DNA from: Muribaculaceae bacterium
GTDB lineage: Bacteria; Bacteroidota; Bacteroidia; Bacteroidales; Muribaculaceae
Direction of reading: 5' to 3'
Length of the DNA stretch: 6,459 bases
Assembly: GCA_022511505.1 (NCBI GenBank)
Contig: JAFLTK010000173.1
Span: 1-6,459 of the forward strand
Part shown: piece by piece, positions 6,081 to 6,459 of the stretch
Layout: the number at the start of each line of letters is the position of its first letter
Numbering within the stretch: position 1 is the stretch's first letter
The notes under the pieces: model-generated
What the model was told of the DNA's origin: nothing
Seen by the model: the letters and a program-made list of their open reading frames with translations, nothing else
Database searches by the model: none
Program-made: the position numbers and the translations under genes

Positions 6081-6459
6081 TCTGGGAGCTTGTTAATGTT
6101 GGACTTGAGAGCATTGGTAATCTCTGAGGGGTTGGGGACGTTTCCACCCATGCGACCATAGTGCCAAACGGGGACTTTGCCGTCGGCAGCAAGACGGACG
6201 TCTTGAATCATCTGGCCGGCATTGAGTTCGACGGTCAGGATGCCCTTGACTCGGTTACATAGGGCGGCGATAGCGTCGGTTGGGAACGGCCACAAGGTGA
6301 CGGGACGAATCAAGCCGACCTTGAGACCCTCGGCGCGGAGGTCTTCGATAGCCTTGAGGCAGATACGGGCGACCGAACCAAAGGCGACAATGAGATAGTC
6401 GGCGTCGTCGGTATAATGGGCCTCAAAGCGGGTTTCGTTTTGCTCTATGCTGCGAGAGG
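6077..6459 (-). CDS. korA: 2-oxoacid:acceptor oxidoreductase, alpha subunit, C-terminal part (5' end beyond window)
   Basis: This is the last 126 codons of the alpha subunit, read in from the right edge; the whole subunit is usually about 350-380 residues, so most of it is missing. By hand translation the frame stays open from the edge and includes HYTDDADYLIVAFGS, LRAEGLKVGLIRPVTLWPFP and LTVELNAGQMIQDVR. The AFGS and RPVTLWPFP elements are hallmarks of domain II of alpha subunits annotated VorB or KorA. The apparent TTG start at 6311-6313 is internal and is not used. The stop codon TGA at 6077-6079 lies inside an ATGA overlap with korB, so the two are probably translationally coupled. The domain that helps bind substrate is outside the window, so the choice between 2-oxoglutarate and branched-chain 2-oxoacids stays open. 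A small ferredoxin-like delta subunit gene is often found upstream in such operons but cannot be seen here. Confidence 0.94.
   Translation of the reverse strand, partial: SRSIEQNETRFEAHYTDDADYLIVAFGSVARICLKAIEDLRAEGLKVGLIRPVTLWPFPTDAIAALCNRVKGILTVELNAGQMIQDVRLAADGKVPVWHYGRMGGNVPNPSEITNALKSNINKLPE

Noticed and set aside
5349..6161. 270-codon open frame on the plus strand opposite korB
   Set aside because: The protein resembles no family I recognise and lies fully antisense to the strongly conserved korB and korA; it is a codon-bias shadow.

Overview
The window looks like an ordinary chromosomal stretch of a Bacteroidales bacterium. The evidence is a TAnnTTTG-type promoter box ahead of murQ, start codons with almost no Shine-Dalgarno sequence, a SerB with two N-terminal ACT domains, and a three-subunit 2-oxoacid:acceptor oxidoreductase operon typical of anaerobic Bacteroidetes. 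The fairly high GC of the coding regions, judged by eye, would suit a Muribaculaceae-like lineage better than Bacteroides, but the family assignment is a guess.

Left part, plus strand. The window opens inside a BadF/BadG-type amino-sugar kinase (2-634, 5' end missing). A probable promoter overlaps the kinase stop codon and leads into murQ (730-1554), the N-acetylmuramate 6-phosphate etherase. Together these two genes suggest salvage of cell-wall amino sugars: phosphorylation of the sugar, then removal of the lactyl ether to give GlcNAc-6-phosphate. A 135-bp spacer follows. It is almost entirely 9-nt periodic sequence, T-rich in its first part and AAC-rich in its second, so the two parts are roughly complementary. 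It runs to the start codon of an exported SGNH/GDSL-type hydrolase (1690-2346).

Centre, plus strand. The SGNH hydrolase, serB (2352-3572) and a CapA-family exported protein (3569-4618) are packed with a 5-bp gap and then a 4-bp ATGA overlap, so they probably form one transcription unit. SerB would complete serine synthesis in the cytoplasm. The two flanking proteins carry export signals and have no obvious metabolic link to it.

Right part, minus strand. A convergent intergenic region (4619-4766) holds a strong stem-loop whose T-tract lies on the minus strand; it terminates the operon korA-korB-korC, read right to left. korA is cut by the window end. korA and korB overlap by 4 bp, and korB and korC are 3 bp apart. 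The subunits form a ferredoxin-dependent, CoA- and thiamine-diphosphate-dependent 2-oxoacid oxidoreductase, either 2-oxoglutarate or branched-chain (VOR) type.

No mobile element, CRISPR array, tRNA, rRNA or clearly new multi-gene system was seen. The least explained element is the inverted, 9-nt periodic leader between murQ and the SGNH hydrolase gene.
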